Positions 18,458 through 27,914 of a stretch of DNA of 43,665 bases are shown here, one piece after another. Each line of letters opens with the position of its first letter. Position 1 is the first letter of the stretch. Both the position numbers and the translations under genes were made by a program. The notes below the pieces were generated by a model. The model worked only from the letters and a program-made list of their open reading frames with translations. It was not told where the DNA came from and did no database searches. Origin of the DNA: Flavobacterium sp. (GTDB lineage: Bacteria > Bacteroidota > Bacteroidia > Flavobacteriales > Flavobacteriaceae); assembly GCA_015665265.1 (NCBI GenBank), contig JADFAM010000037.1, positions 1 to 43,665 of the forward strand, given 5' to 3'.

Positions 18458-19315
18458 ATGAAACCATCAATTTCTGTTATCTGTCTTTTGTTATGTTTTA
18501 ATCTTTGTCTTGGGCAACGATTAAAGACACCTACACTGAGTCCTTTTAGTAAAATTTCACAACAAGTTGGTCTTACAGAAGTGGCTTTACAATACTCTAG
18601 GCCTTCAGCAAAAGGAAGGGTTGTTTTTGGAGAACTGGTCCCTTATAATAAAGTTTGGAGAACTGGAGCAAATGCGGCTACAAGAATTACATTTAATGAG
18701 ATTGCAAAAATTGGAGGAAAAACAATACAGCCAGGAGAATATGCCATTTATACCATTCCTCGTGAAAATCGTTGGACTATAATTATTCATGCCAATACTT
18801 CATTAAGAAGCATTGCTGGAGGCGCTTACAAACCGTCAAATGACATCTTCAGGTTTGAGATAGCTCCTGAAAAAAATACCTATGTTGAAACGTTTACCTG
18901 TCAATTTTCAGAAGTTAAAACAGACGCTTTGAAGCTTGATATTAAATGGGAAAACACCTTAATTTCTATTCCAATTGAAGTTGAGGTAGATAAAAAAATT
19001 GAATCTCAAATGCAGGTTTTTATGAAAAATCCTGAGAAGATACCTCACAGAACCTACTTTGAAGCTGCCCAATATTATAGTAACAATGGTAAAGATTTAA
19101 AGGATGCACTAAACTTTATTGATAGTGCTCTTAATAAAAGTTCAGAAAATTTTAGATACGGATTACTTAAGGCAAAAATCCTTGCAAAAATGAACAACTA
19201 TAAAGAAGCTTTGACCGTTGTTGAAATTGCAAATAACTGGGCCAAAAATAAAAATAATGCCAATTATATAGAGCAAACAAGATTATTTTGGGACTCACTA
19301 TTAACAAAAAAGTAA
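18458..19315 (+). CDS. Exported DUF2911 protein with a C-terminal TPR-like helical region
   Basis: The 285-residue protein has a signal peptide (ending LGQ, residue 19). The DUF2911 block then runs to about residue 180: a segment with LQYSRPSAKGR, YNKVWRTGANAATRITF and a later PGEYAIYTIP. The remaining 100 residues are helical with two TPR-like units (DALNFIDSALNKSS and KEALTVVEIANNW). DUF2911 is common in Bacteroidota and has no established function. The TAA stop overlaps the ATG of the phzF-like gene by one base, so translation is probably coupled. Confidence 0.85.
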   Translation: MKPSISVICLLLCFNLCLGQRLKTPTLSPFSKISQQVGLTEVALQYSRPSAKGRVVFGELVPYNKVWRTGANAATRITFNEIAKIGGKTIQPGEYAIYTIPRENRWTIIIHANTSLRSIAGGAYKPSNDIFRFEIAPEKNTYVETFTCQFSEVKTDALKLDIKWENTLISIPIEVEVDKKIESQMQVFMKNPEKIPHRTYFEAAQYYSNNGKDLKDALNFIDSALNKSSENFRYGLLKAKILAKMNNYKEALTVVEIANNWAKNKNNANYIEQTRLFWDSLLTKK

Positions 19316-20100
19316 TGTTAGACATTTATCAAATAGATGCCTTTACAAATTCTATTTTTGGAGGAAACCCTGCCTGTGTTGTTCCTTTACCATCATGGCT
19401 TCCTGATGAAATCTTATTAAAAATTACACAAGAAAATGCCGTTGCAGAAACTGCTTTTTTTGTTCCAAAAGGAGACAGATTTCATCTACGATGGTTTACA
19501 CCAGAAATAGAAATGGATTTGTGCGGGCATGCAACTTTGGCAACTGCTCACTGTTTAAAAACAATTTTAAAATATCCTTCAAATAATATTGTTTTTGAAA
19601 CTGTAAGTGGAAACTTATCTGTTGCTGTAAAAGATGGTTTTTATTTTTTAGATTTTCCATCAAGAATACCTGTTCCTGCAGCACTTCCTGAACTCATAGA
19701 AAAATCTTTAAACATTCCTCCAAAAGAGGTGTATAAGTCTAGAGATTATGTCTTAGTATATGATACTGAACAAGAAGTAAAAAACATTAAAATAAACAGG
19801 GAAGTTTTTGACCAAATAAATCTCGGCACAGGTGGGGTAATTGTTACCTCTGAAGGAACTAGCTGCGATTTTGTCTCGCGTTTTTTTACTCCACAGGCAT
19901 CTATTTTAGAGGACCCTGTTACTGGATCTGCTCATTGTTCTCTGACACCTCTTTGGGCGAAGAAACTTCATAAAAAAGAACTCACCGCACAGCAACTTTC
20001 AAAAAGAAAAGGCGTACTAAATTGTTTAGATAAAAACGACAGAGTTATTATAAGTGGTCAGGCAAGAACCTATTCTATCGGTAAAATATGGATTGATTGA
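19315..20100 (+). CDS. PhzF-family isomerase
   Basis: Starting from the ATG at 19315 the protein has 261 residues, the usual PhzF length. Family motifs are DIYQIDAF, GGNPACVV, AETAFF with the catalytic Glu, DLCGHATLATAH, and in the second half EDPVTGSAHCSLTPLW. PhzF itself isomerises dihydro-hydroxyanthranilate in phenazine synthesis, but most homologues outside phenazine clusters are uncharacterised epimerase/isomerases, and no phenazine gene is nearby. An upstream TTG at 19288 would put the start inside the DUF2911 gene and is not preferred. It converges with the next gene after 7 bases. Confidence 0.87.
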   Translation: MLDIYQIDAFTNSIFGGNPACVVPLPSWLPDEILLKITQENAVAETAFFVPKGDRFHLRWFTPEIEMDLCGHATLATAHCLKTILKYPSNNIVFETVSGNLSVAVKDGFYFLDFPSRIPVPAALPELIEKSLNIPPKEVYKSRDYVLVYDTEQEVKNIKINREVFDQINLGTGGVIVTSEGTSCDFVSRFFTPQASILEDPVTGSAHCSLTPLWAKKLHKKELTAQQLSKRKGVLNCLDKNDRVIISGQARTYSIGKIWID

Positions 20101-20107
20101 CAGGAAA

Positions 20108-21247
20108 CTAACTATATTTTACTTTTCTAAAAATACGCATTGCTTCTTTATATTTTATGTAGCTAGTTTTATCTTCTATGCTTTTAATATACTCTTTCGC
20201 TTTTTTTAATTGCTGAACCGCATCTGAGTATCCATGTAAAAAACATAGTAAATAATTTTTAGGTAACCTTAATACATCTTCGTGTTCTAATACTGAAAGC
20301 GAAATTCCTGCTTCAATTTTAGAGATAATTACATTATTATTATGGTAGATATGTTGAATCATAATATCATCAAACAACGGGGACTTGAATAAAAATTCTG
20401 TAACAATATCATGTTTCCCATTTTCCTTAAAATTGATAATCGTTTTTTCTAAAGGATAATATTTTTCCTCCTTGTCTAAACCAAGGGAAATATATTCTGT
20501 AATGATGAATGAATTTTTATTATACCTTATTTGAACCTCATCTAACGATGAAAAAAATAATCGAACTTGCTCGTTTATTAATTCAATATCTACACGTGTA
20601 AAAAACTCTTTTCCTTCTAAAAGTTTTTTTTCTCCTGCCCAACACAACACAAATTGCTCATTAAAAACCTTGTATTGAGGGTTATATTCTGGCTTATGAT
20701 TATTAAAAAAATCAAAGACACCGTCTAGGGTTAACTCAATGTTGTTGTTTGCATTCTTTTCTATAGCGTCAACTGTGTGTTTATTAGTGTCTCTTAGCTC
20801 AAAGTTTTTAGATGCAGGCATAGAATTACTACCTCTTCTATAGAAAATAGTGTCTTTTCTATATTTCCAGGCATTTTTTAATAAAGAGGTAATATTGCTA
20901 TTACAGTGAATCGTTACCAATCCAATTACTTTATGTCGAGGTAAACTTGGAAAAGGAACATTTTCATAAGTAATTTTAGGTGGATTTTTTAAGTATGCAT
21001 TTACAAGATTCTGTATTTTACTATCGTCAAAAAAATCGACCCCTAAAATCTTATTTTCTTCATCTTCAATACCAATTATAATATAAGAATTGTTCGTTGG
21101 GTTTGAATTGGAAAGGGCACAAATGTGCTTTAGAAATTTACCTTTTCCTTCTTTGCTTGTTAAGGACAGCTTCATCTTTTTATCATAAAAACTATTCTCA
21201 TCGTTATGACTGAGTAAGTTCTTGATTAAAAGACGTTTATTAATCAT
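20108..21247 (-). CDS. AlbA_2/Schlafen-type putative DNA-binding, ATP-binding protein
   Basis: The 379-residue protein has an N-terminal AlbA_2-type domain (about residues 10-150): a D-E-N-x-F-Y-D-K segment, a helix with KGKFLKHICALSN, and the strand IIIGIEDEENKILGVD. This domain occurs in Schlafen-like proteins and bacterial regulators and is often labelled ATP-binding. The remaining half (about 180-379) is not recognised. It is the last gene of a three-gene operon, starting 1 base after the aldo/keto reductase stop. Its role is unknown. Confidence 0.75.
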   Translation of the reverse strand: MINKRLLIKNLLSHNDENSFYDKKMKLSLTSKEGKGKFLKHICALSNSNPTNNSYIIIGIEDEENKILGVDFFDDSKIQNLVNAYLKNPPKITYENVPFPSLPRHKVIGLVTIHCNSNITSLLKNAWKYRKDTIFYRRGSNSMPASKNFELRDTNKHTVDAIEKNANNNIELTLDGVFDFFNNHKPEYNPQYKVFNEQFVLCWAGEKKLLEGKEFFTRVDIELINEQVRLFFSSLDEVQIRYNKNSFIITEYISLGLDKEEKYYPLEKTIINFKENGKHDIVTEFLFKSPLFDDIMIQHIYHNNNVIISKIEAGISLSVLEHEDVLRLPKNYLLCFLHGYSDAVQQLKKAKEYIKSIEDKTSYIKYKEAMRIFRKVKYS

Positions 21248-21248
21248 T

Positions 21249-22115
21249 TTACGGAACTTTATGACCTTGACACTCTACTAATAAAGTAAACCAATCTTCA
21301 AGCTCTAGATTAATGTCTAAGGCTTTTGTGGCATTTTCTAACCTCACTTTTGAAGTTGTTCCAACAACAGGTAAAACTCCTGAGGGATGTTGTAAAATCC
21401 AGGCCAACAATAATTGATCTTCTGTTGCATTGTATTTTTTTGTTAGCACATCCAACACTTTTTTTATTCGTTTGTTTGTTGCATTTGGTTCTTTAAAATA
21501 AGATCCTAAAGGACTCCAAGACATCGGTATTGCCTCTTTTTGTAATAACTGATCTAAGGTTCCGTTGTGCATTGCTGAATGTTGTGTTAGAGAAAACTCT
21601 AATTGATTTACAGAAATGGAAGTTGTAGAATCTATTAAATTGAATTGTGATGGCGTAAAATTAGAAACTCCAAAATCAATAATTTTACCTGTCTCTTTTA
21701 ATATTGAAACGGCAGCTGCAATCTCATCTGGATGCATTAGTGGGCTAGGTCGATGAAGTAATAGTAGGTCTAAATAATCTGTTTGTAAATCTTTTAATGA
21801 CTTTTCTACGCTCCAAATAATGTATTCTTTTGAATAATTATAGTGTTTTATTTTATTGTCTCTTGTGCCACCATCGTGTTGTATTCCACATTTAGAAATC
21901 AATTGAATTTTATCTCTCTCTACACCACTAGTTGAAAAAGCTTTGCCAAACTCTTGTTCAGTTGTGTATTCCCCATAGATATCTGCATGATCAAAAGTGG
22001 TAATTCCAGACTCTAAAGTTGTTTTTATTTGAGAAATCATTTCTTGGGTAGAAAATTGTCTCCCCCATGCTCCCCAAGACATGCATCCTGCTATGATTTT
22101 TGAATACCTACTCAT
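21249..22115 (-). CDS. Aldo/keto reductase (YdhF-like)
   Basis: The 288-residue protein is a TIM-barrel NADPH-dependent reductase. The tetrad is visible: Asp and Tyr in TFDHADIYGEYTTE, Lys in LISKCGIQ and His in DLLLLHRPSPL. The C-terminal LPVVGTTSKVRLENA is the cofactor phosphate-binding segment. The pattern is closest to YdhF-type oxidoreductases. The substrate is unknown. Its ATG overlaps the stop of the SDR gene by 4 bases, so the pair is probably translated in a coupled way. Confidence 0.9.
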   Translation of the reverse strand: MSRYSKIIAGCMSWGAWGRQFSTQEMISQIKTTLESGITTFDHADIYGEYTTEQEFGKAFSTSGVERDKIQLISKCGIQHDGGTRDNKIKHYNYSKEYIIWSVEKSLKDLQTDYLDLLLLHRPSPLMHPDEIAAAVSILKETGKIIDFGVSNFTPSQFNLIDSTTSISVNQLEFSLTQHSAMHNGTLDQLLQKEAIPMSWSPLGSYFKEPNATNKRIKKVLDVLTKKYNATEDQLLLAWILQHPSGVLPVVGTTSKVRLENATKALDINLELEDWFTLLVECQGHKVP

Positions 22116-22867
22116 TTATTTTTGTTTATCATGGTTGCACTTACTTGAGCAGAAGGATATACGACCAAATCTTCAATATTTATATGATAAGGTCTGGTGA
22201 TTACAAAATGGATAATTTCGGCAATATCTTCTGGCTGTAAAGCTTTATATCCCTGATATACTTTTTTTGCTCTTTCTGCATCTCCTTTAAAACGCACATC
22301 TGAAAATGCCGTTTCTACAAGCCCAGGGTGTATGGCACTAACACGAATGTTATATTGATTTAAATCCATTCTCATTCCCTTATTAATGGCCTCTACTGCA
22401 GACTTAGATGCGCAATATACATTCCCGTTTGGATACACCTCTTTTCCTGCTGTTGAACCAATATTAACAATAAAACCTGTATTTCTTTCAATCATTTTTG
22501 GTAAGATAGCTCTTGAGACATACAATAGCCCTTTCACATTAATATCTAACATGGCATCCCAATCATTGGTGTCACCATCTTGAATGTAACTTAAGCCATG
22601 CGCATTCCCGGCGTTATTAATTAATACATCAATATTTCTAAAACTCTCAGGTAGACTTTCTATGGAATTAAAGACATCTTTTTTATTTCTAACATCAAAT
22701 TGGAGTGTAATTACATCTGTTTGTTTCCCTAAAGATTTTTCTAAATTTTGTAGTTGCTCCTTGTTTCTTCCACAAAGAATTAATCTATAGTTATGTTGTA
22801 CTAAAAATTCTGCAGTGGCTTTTCCTATTCCTGAAGTAGCTCCAGTTATAAAGACAGTTAAACTCAT
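22112..22867 (-). CDS. Short-chain dehydrogenase/reductase (YdfG-like)
   Basis: The 251-residue classical SDR has the TGATSGIGKA cofactor loop at residues 8-17, NNAGN, the catalytic Ser in NIGSTAG, and YCASK with Tyr and Lys spaced as Y-x-x-x-K. The pattern resembles YdfG, an NADP-dependent 3-hydroxy acid/serine dehydrogenase. It is first in a three-gene operon; the ATG at 22867 follows a T-rich stretch. A partial -7 match (TATCTTTA, 22889-22882) lies 15 bases upstream. Confidence 0.88.
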   Translation of the reverse strand: MSLTVFITGATSGIGKATAEFLVQHNYRLILCGRNKEQLQNLEKSLGKQTDVITLQFDVRNKKDVFNSIESLPESFRNIDVLINNAGNAHGLSYIQDGDTNDWDAMLDINVKGLLYVSRAILPKMIERNTGFIVNIGSTAGKEVYPNGNVYCASKSAVEAINKGMRMDLNQYNIRVSAIHPGLVETAFSDVRFKGDAERAKKVYQGYKALQPEDIAEIIHFVITRPYHINIEDLVVYPSAQVSATMINKNK

Positions 22868-22934
22868 GATATTCTTTTTTTTAAAGATACTTGATTTTCA
22901 TGATATGTGAAATGATCTATTATTTTTAAACATG

Positions 22935-22960
22935 AAAAAACCGCTCTACCTCTAGAGCGG
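22935..22960 (-). terminator. Rho-independent terminator of the lipoprotein gene
   Basis: On the - strand an 8-bp stem CCGCTCTA/TAGAGCGG with a 4-base loop (22960-22941) is followed by TTTTTT (22940-22935). It lies about 60 bases after the stop at 23019. Confidence 0.85.
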
Positions 22961-23018
22961 CTTCCTTCTTGTTGATTATTAAGCATAACCAACTAAGAAT
23001 CAACTAACCAAAACGTTA

Positions 23019-23939
23019 TTATGAATTAAATTTCTTTTTCTTTTTTCTTACAATCTTAGTTCGCTTTCTCACATCATTATCTAGAGTAGGTTTAGATTTT
23101 TTTCCATCTCTTAAAAGCTGAATAAACCCTCTTCCTCTGAATTCGTAAGTTGTCCCAGAACTAGTATGAAACAACTCTATTACTTGGTCATTAGCAACAG
23201 TTAGCTCAAATTCTTCAATATCTCCGGAATTATACCTAAGTGTAAGAATTTTTAAATTATCAAACCCTACTACATCAAAGACTTCGTAATTTCCTGTGAA
23301 ATCCCAAAACAAATCATCAATATTTGTGCCAAACAAATCTTGAGACGAATAAAATGTAGTATTATTTTCTGGTGTAAACTGTAAATAGTGCTCATTATCA
23401 AATGGATTTAGGGTGCCTGTTACACTTATAGCTGTTCTTTCCCATGCAGAATACTCTTGCAAGAAGTATTCAATATTATCATAAAATAACATATCATAAT
23501 CAAATTCATCTCTTTGATAGCCAACCAAAACATAACTTACATTTTGAACCGTATCAAAAATTCTTATTTCATTTAAAGACAGCTGAACAACTTCAAAATC
23601 ATGTCTTCCATCTATATCGTGAAATGTTTCTAAGTATGGGCCAAAGGTATCGTACCTTCCAACTGAAATTCCAAAACCGTTTCCTGTATAACCAACATCA
23701 ACAATGTTGTTATTAGCATACATAACTCCATTATAAAATGATAAGGTAAATGCTATTGACACAAAAGGTACGTCTCCATTTCCTGTTGATCTGTGAATAT
23801 CTACATACCACAAATCATAACTAGACATTAATTCTTCCAATGAAATAGCATTATCAATTCTATCATCTGTTATTTCATAACAAGAGCTCAATAAAGCTCC
23901 AGCGAAAAGCATCACTAAAAATATTTTGACTGTTTTCAT
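23019..23939 (-). CDS. Lipoprotein of unknown function, two lipocalin-like beta domains and a basic tail
   Basis: A lipoprotein signal ends in LLSSC (Cys at residue 19 from the ATG at 23939). An upstream in-frame TTG at 23948 is less likely to be the start. Two beta-rich parts follow (about residues 30-150 and 165-275). Both hold an L-W-Y/L-F-W start and strands ending in a final barrel strand, as in META or lipocalin-like domains. The last 25 residues are strongly basic (KRTKIVRKKKKKFNS). No catalytic motif was seen. It stands alone, between its own terminator and the ATP synthase terminator. Confidence 0.7.
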   Translation of the reverse strand: MKTVKIFLVMLFAGALLSSCYEITDDRIDNAISLEELMSSYDLWYVDIHRSTGNGDVPFVSIAFTLSFYNGVMYANNNIVDVGYTGNGFGISVGRYDTFGPYLETFHDIDGRHDFEVVQLSLNEIRIFDTVQNVSYVLVGYQRDEFDYDMLFYDNIEYFLQEYSAWERTAISVTGTLNPFDNEHYLQFTPENNTTFYSSQDLFGTNIDDLFWDFTGNYEVFDVVGFDNLKILTLRYNSGDIEEFELTVANDQVIELFHTSSGTTYEFRGRGFIQLLRDGKKSKPTLDNDVRKRTKIVRKKKKKFNS

Positions 23940-23985
23940 AAGGTTCAATTTTTGGTTATAAAAACTTCATTTCAAATTGCGTGCC

Positions 23986-24023
23986 AAAAAAAAAAGAGCG
24001 CGTCATAGACGCGCTCTTTTTTT
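23986..24023 (-). terminator. Terminator of the ATP synthase operon, probably bidirectional
   Basis: A perfect 10-bp stem AGAGCGCGTC/GACGCGCTCT (23995-24004 and 24008-24017) is flanked by an A-run on one side and a T-run on the other, so it can work on both strands. On the - strand it follows atpG by about 20 bases. Confidence 0.9.
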
Positions 24024-24037
24024 AAAAAATTCTTATC

Positions 24038-24898
24038 TTAATTTTTTAATGCTTCTGCTCCACCAACAATCTCTAAAATTTCATTAGTAATTGCAGCTTG
24101 TCTTGCTTTGTTATAAGTTAATAGTAACTCATCACGTAGTTCTGTAGCGTTATCAGTTGCTTTGTGCATTGCAGTCATTCGAGCTCCATGTTCAGCAGCA
24201 AAACTATCTCTAACAGCCTTATATAACTGCGTCTTTAAAGACTTCGGTATTAATTCTAAAACAATCTTTTCTTTAGACGGTTCAAAAATATAATCAGCAG
24301 ACGCATTGGTATCTCCTTCTACAGGTTTAATAGGCAAGAATTGCTCTACCTGTGGAATTTGAGTCGCTGCATTTTTAAATCTATTGTAGATGATTTCTAT
24401 TTTATCATAGGTTCCATCTGAGTACAACTTCATAATTTTTTCAGCAACTTCTGCAACATAATCAAACGTTAAGTTATCAAAGATGTCATTTCTAGCATCA
24501 ATGACTGGATAAGATTTTGATAAAATATCATTTCCTTTTTTTCCAATAGTCAATAAATCTACATCAACGTCTTGGTAATTGGCTGCAATGTTTTGAGTAG
24601 TCTCTTTAATTACAGAAGAATTAAATCCACCACACAATCCTCTATTTGAAGTTACAACAACCAATAATACTTTAGAAACTTCTCTTTGCTTGGAATACGC
24701 ACCACCAGCATCACTATCTAATGTTGCACTCAAATTTTGTAATAGCTCTGTTAGTTTTGAAGAATAAGGGCGCATCGCTGTGATGGCATCTTGTGCCTTT
24801 TTTAACTTTGCAGCAGAAACCATTTTCATGGCACTAGTAATCTGCATCGTAGATCCGATGGACGATATTCTATTACGTATTTCTTTTAAGTTTGCCAT
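24038..24898 (-). CDS. atpG: ATP synthase F1 gamma subunit
   Basis: The 286-residue protein is the rotor shaft of F1. The N-terminal helix carries MANLKEIRNRISSI and TSAMKMVSAAKL, the centre has VVTSNRGLCGGFN, and the C-terminal helix ends with TYNKARQAAITNEILEIVGG. Together these are diagnostic of AtpG. It is the last gene of the operon, 25 bases after atpA, and is followed by a strong terminator. Length is normal. Confidence 0.97.
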   Translation of the reverse strand: MANLKEIRNRISSIGSTMQITSAMKMVSAAKLKKAQDAITAMRPYSSKLTELLQNLSATLDSDAGGAYSKQREVSKVLLVVVTSNRGLCGGFNSSVIKETTQNIAANYQDVDVDLLTIGKKGNDILSKSYPVIDARNDIFDNLTFDYVAEVAEKIMKLYSDGTYDKIEIIYNRFKNAATQIPQVEQFLPIKPVEGDTNASADYIFEPSKEKIVLELIPKSLKTQLYKAVRDSFAAEHGARMTAMHKATDNATELRDELLLTYNKARQAAITNEILEIVGGAEALKN

Positions 24899-24923
24899 TT
24901 CTAAATCTTTAAACGTTTAGTGT

Positions 24924-26501
24924 TTAAGCAAATTTTGCTGTGATTTCTTTTGCTGTACTTTCTAGTGTTGCAATTACTTCGTCTGTTAACTTTCCTGATT
25001 TTAAAACATCTAAAGCGTCTCTGTGCTTTGCGTTTAAATAATCTATATAATCTCTTTCAAATTCTTTCACTTTCTTTACAGGAACATCCTTTAACAAGTT
25101 CTTAGAACCTGCATAAATAATAGCTACTTGATCTTCTACTGTGTAAGGATCATTCTGTGCTTGCTTTAAAATTTCAACATTACGTTGTCCTTTAGAAATT
25201 ACACTCATTGTTGCAGCATCTAAATCTGATCCAAACTTTGCGAAAGCTTCTAATTCACGAAACTGTGCTTGATCTAATTTTAATGTTCCAGATACTTTTT
25301 TCATTGATTTAATCTGAGCATTTCCACCAACACGAGATACAGAAATACCTACGTTAATTGCTGGACGAACACCTGAGTTAAATAAATCTCCATCTAAGAA
25401 AATCTGACCATCTGTAATAGAAATTACATTGGTTGGAATATAGGCAGAGACATCTCCCGCCTGAGTTTCAATAATAGGTAAAGCTGTTAAAGAACCTCCA
25501 CCTTTTACTATTGACTTTAAGCTGTCAGGTAAATCGTTCATTTCGCTCGCAATCTTATCATCATTGATTACTTTTGCTGCTCTTTCTAATAATCTAGAGT
25601 GAAGATAAAATACATCTCCAGGGTATGCTTCACGTCCCGGTGGTCTTCTTAATAATAAAGAAATTTCACGATACGCAACTGCTTGCTTAGATAGATCATC
25701 ATAAATGATTAGTGCTGGTCTACCAGTATCTCTAAAATATTCTCCAATTGCTGCTCCTGCAAATGGTGCATATACTTGCATTGCTGCAGGATCTGATGCG
25801 TTTGCAGCAACTATTGTTGTGTAAGCTAAAGCACCTCTTTCTTCTAACATATTTGCAATTCCTGCAACAGTAGACGCTTTTTGACCGATAGCAACATAGA
25901 TACAGTACACTGGCTGTCCTGCATCGTAAAATTCTTTTTGATTTAAGATGGTGTCTAACGCTACAGTAGATTTACCTGTTTGACGGTCTCCAATGATTAA
26001 CTCACGCTGACCTCTTCCAACAGGAATCATTGCATCGATAGATTTAATACCTGTTTGTAATGGCTCTGTTACTGGCTCACGATAGATTACCCCTGGCGCT
26101 CTTCGCTCTAAAGGCATTTCATACGTTTTCCCCTCTACAGGACCTTTACCGTCAATTGGGTTTCCTAAAGTATCAACAACTCTTCCAACGATTCCTTCAC
26201 CTGCTCTTAAAGAAGCAATTCTTTCAGTACGTTTTACTGTTGACCCTTCTTTAATAGAAGTTGATGCTCCTAGTAAAACAACTCCAACGTTGTCTTCTTC
26301 AAGGTTTAATACAATCCCTTCTAATCCGTTTTCAAACTCAACTAACTCACCGTATTGTACATTAGAAAGACCGTAAACACGGGCAATACCATCTCCAACT
26401 TGTAGAACACTTCCTACCTCTGCCAATGATGCATTTGCATCAAAATTTGTTAATTGTTGTTTTAAAATTGCTGAAACTTCAGCTGGTTTAATTGCTGCCA
26501 T
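24924..26501 (-). CDS. atpA: ATP synthase F1 alpha subunit
   Basis: The 525-residue protein has the N-terminal beta-barrel ([14 protein letters not shown]), the P-loop GDRQTGKST (171-179), and the alpha-type signature [22 protein letters not shown]. It binds nucleotide at non-catalytic sites and builds the F1 hexamer with beta, whose gene is not in this operon. Length is standard, with 21 bases to atpH. Confidence 0.98.
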   Translation of the reverse strand: MAAIKPAEVSAILKQQLTNFDANASLAEVGSVLQVGDGIARVYGLSNVQYGELVEFENGLEGIVLNLEEDNVGVVLLGASTSIKEGSTVKRTERIASLRAGEGIVGRVVDTLGNPIDGKGPVEGKTYEMPLERRAPGVIYREPVTEPLQTGIKSIDAMIPVGRGQRELIIGDRQTGKSTVALDTILNQKEFYDAGQPVYCIYVAIGQKASTVAGIANMLEERGALAYTTIVAANASDPAAMQVYAPFAGAAIGEYFRDTGRPALIIYDDLSKQAVAYREISLLLRRPPGREAYPGDVFYLHSRLLERAAKVINDDKIASEMNDLPDSLKSIVKGGGSLTALPIIETQAGDVSAYIPTNVISITDGQIFLDGDLFNSGVRPAINVGISVSRVGGNAQIKSMKKVSGTLKLDQAQFRELEAFAKFGSDLDAATMSVISKGQRNVEILKQAQNDPYTVEDQVAIIYAGSKNLLKDVPVKKVKEFERDYIDYLNAKHRDALDVLKSGKLTDEVIATLESTAKEITAKFA

Positions 26502-26522
26502 CTTTTAGATTTTGATGTAGAT

Positions 26523-27080
26523 TTAAATTTTTGGAATATAATGACTGTTGTCAAATTCCTTTCTTAATTCATTTAAATGGTTAGAGATACTTGCGTCGTA
26601 TTGCACATCTCCAACCCGTAAAATAAATCCTCCTAAAATAGACGGATTTACAATATTTTCTAAGCTAGCTTTGTTATTGGTTAGTTCAACAATTTTTGCC
26701 ATTACCTTAGTTTCTAATTCTGTTGTTAATGGAATTGCTGTAGTAACCTTTGCTACCTGGATGCTCTTTGAATAATCATATATGATTGAATATTGTTTGG
26801 CTATGGATAGCAACATATTCATTCGTTTATTTTCTTGTAACAAATCAAAAATCCCTAAAGAAATAACATGTATTTTATAAGAAAATATTTTGATGAGAGC
26901 ATTTTTCTTGTCAGAAGACTTGATTACTGGACTTTTAAGCATAATTTCCAAATCAAGATTCTCAGAAATAGTGGATGCAATTAACTGCATATCTGCATTT
27001 ACTTCTGTCTCAACCGATTTCTCTTTGGCTAGATTCAAAATTGCTTTTGCGTAACGTAATGCGGGTCTTGCGTCTTTCAT
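26523..27080 (-). CDS. atpH: ATP synthase F1 delta subunit
   Basis: The 185-residue protein has the OSCP/delta pattern: RPALRYAKAILNLAKEK at the N-terminus, a helical bundle and a C-terminal domain with LGGFILRVGDVQYDASI. It links F1 to the peripheral stalk. It lies 4 bases after atpF, consistent with tight coupling. Confidence 0.95.
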   Translation of the reverse strand: MKDARPALRYAKAILNLAKEKSVETEVNADMQLIASTISENLDLEIMLKSPVIKSSDKKNALIKIFSYKIHVISLGIFDLLQENKRMNMLLSIAKQYSIIYDYSKSIQVAKVTTAIPLTTELETKVMAKIVELTNNKASLENIVNPSILGGFILRVGDVQYDASISNHLNELRKEFDNSHYIPKI

Positions 27081-27084
27081 TCTT

Positions 27085-27585
27085 TTACTTTAAAGTAACT
27101 TCTTTTAAAATTCCTTCAACTAGTTTTAGCTGTTCTTTTTTGGAAGTTAATTCTTTTTTAATCACTGTTTCTGCAATACCTATAGACAAGTCAGCTACCT
27201 GCTTTTTTAATTCTGCTAAAGCTGCTTGTTTTTCCTGTTCTATAGATACTTGTGCGTTTTCAATGAGTTTAGAAGTTACCTCTTTTGCTTCTTCTTTTGC
27301 ATCAGAAATCATTTTGTCCTTAATCTCTCTTGCATCTTTCATTAATGCATCTCTCTCTGCTCTAGCATCTTTTAATAATTGCTCGTTGCTAGCATTTAAG
27401 TTTTGCATTTCTTTTTTAGCATCCTCTGCTGATGCTAAAGCATTTTTAATTCCGTCTTCTCTTTCATTAACAGAATCAAGTATTGGTTTCCAAGCAAACT
27501 TTTTTAATAAAAGAACCAATCCTACAAAAAGAACCAGTTGCCAGAAAAACAATCCAACAGAAAAATCTCCGATTAATTTATCCAT
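27085..27585 (-). CDS. atpF: ATP synthase Fo b subunit
   Basis: The 166-residue protein has one N-terminal transmembrane helix (about residues 9-28, with FFWQLVLFVGLVLLL) followed by FAWKPILDSVNEREDGIKNA and a long charged helix to the end. This is the peripheral-stalk subunit b. It is separated from atpE by 94 bases containing a hairpin, the longest gap in the atpE-G part of the operon. Confidence 0.96.
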   Translation of the reverse strand: MDKLIGDFSVGLFFWQLVLFVGLVLLLKKFAWKPILDSVNEREDGIKNALASAEDAKKEMQNLNASNEQLLKDARAERDALMKDAREIKDKMISDAKEEAKEVTSKLIENAQVSIEQEKQAALAELKKQVADLSIGIAETVIKKELTSKKEQLKLVEGILKEVTLK

Positions 27586-27628
27586 AATATCTAATGTATA
27601 CTGTTTTTAAATATTTTTTGTTTAATGT

Positions 27629-27667
27629 GAGTAAAAAGTCATAGCCAACCGCTATGACGTTTTACTC
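27629..27667 (-). promoter_or_regulatory. Intercistronic hairpin between atpE and atpF
   Basis: Arms at 27629-27645 and 27651-27667 pair over 17 positions with one mismatch around a 5-base loop. On the - strand the 8-bp core GTCATAGC/GCTATGAC is followed by a T-run, like a partial terminator. It could stabilise or attenuate mRNA so that atpE is made in excess. Confidence 0.6.
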
Positions 27668-27679
27668 TAAAATGTTAGC

Positions 27680-27880
<201 letters not shown>

Positions 27881-27914
27881 TTAAAATTAAAAAATTCTTT
27901 TTGTTGATCTCAAC

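Noticed and set aside
19288..19314. PhzF start at TTG 19288
   Set aside because: The ATG at 19315 overlaps the previous stop and begins exactly at the conserved DIYQIDAF.
19315..20100. Phenazine biosynthesis
   Set aside because: Only a PhzF-family gene is present; no other phenazine genes are nearby and most PhzF homologues have other roles.
26975..27610. Long + strand frame opposite atpH and atpF
   Set aside because: It lies fully antisense to two clear ATP synthase genes, is Ser/Phe-rich as expected for a shadow of charged coding sequence, and matches no family.
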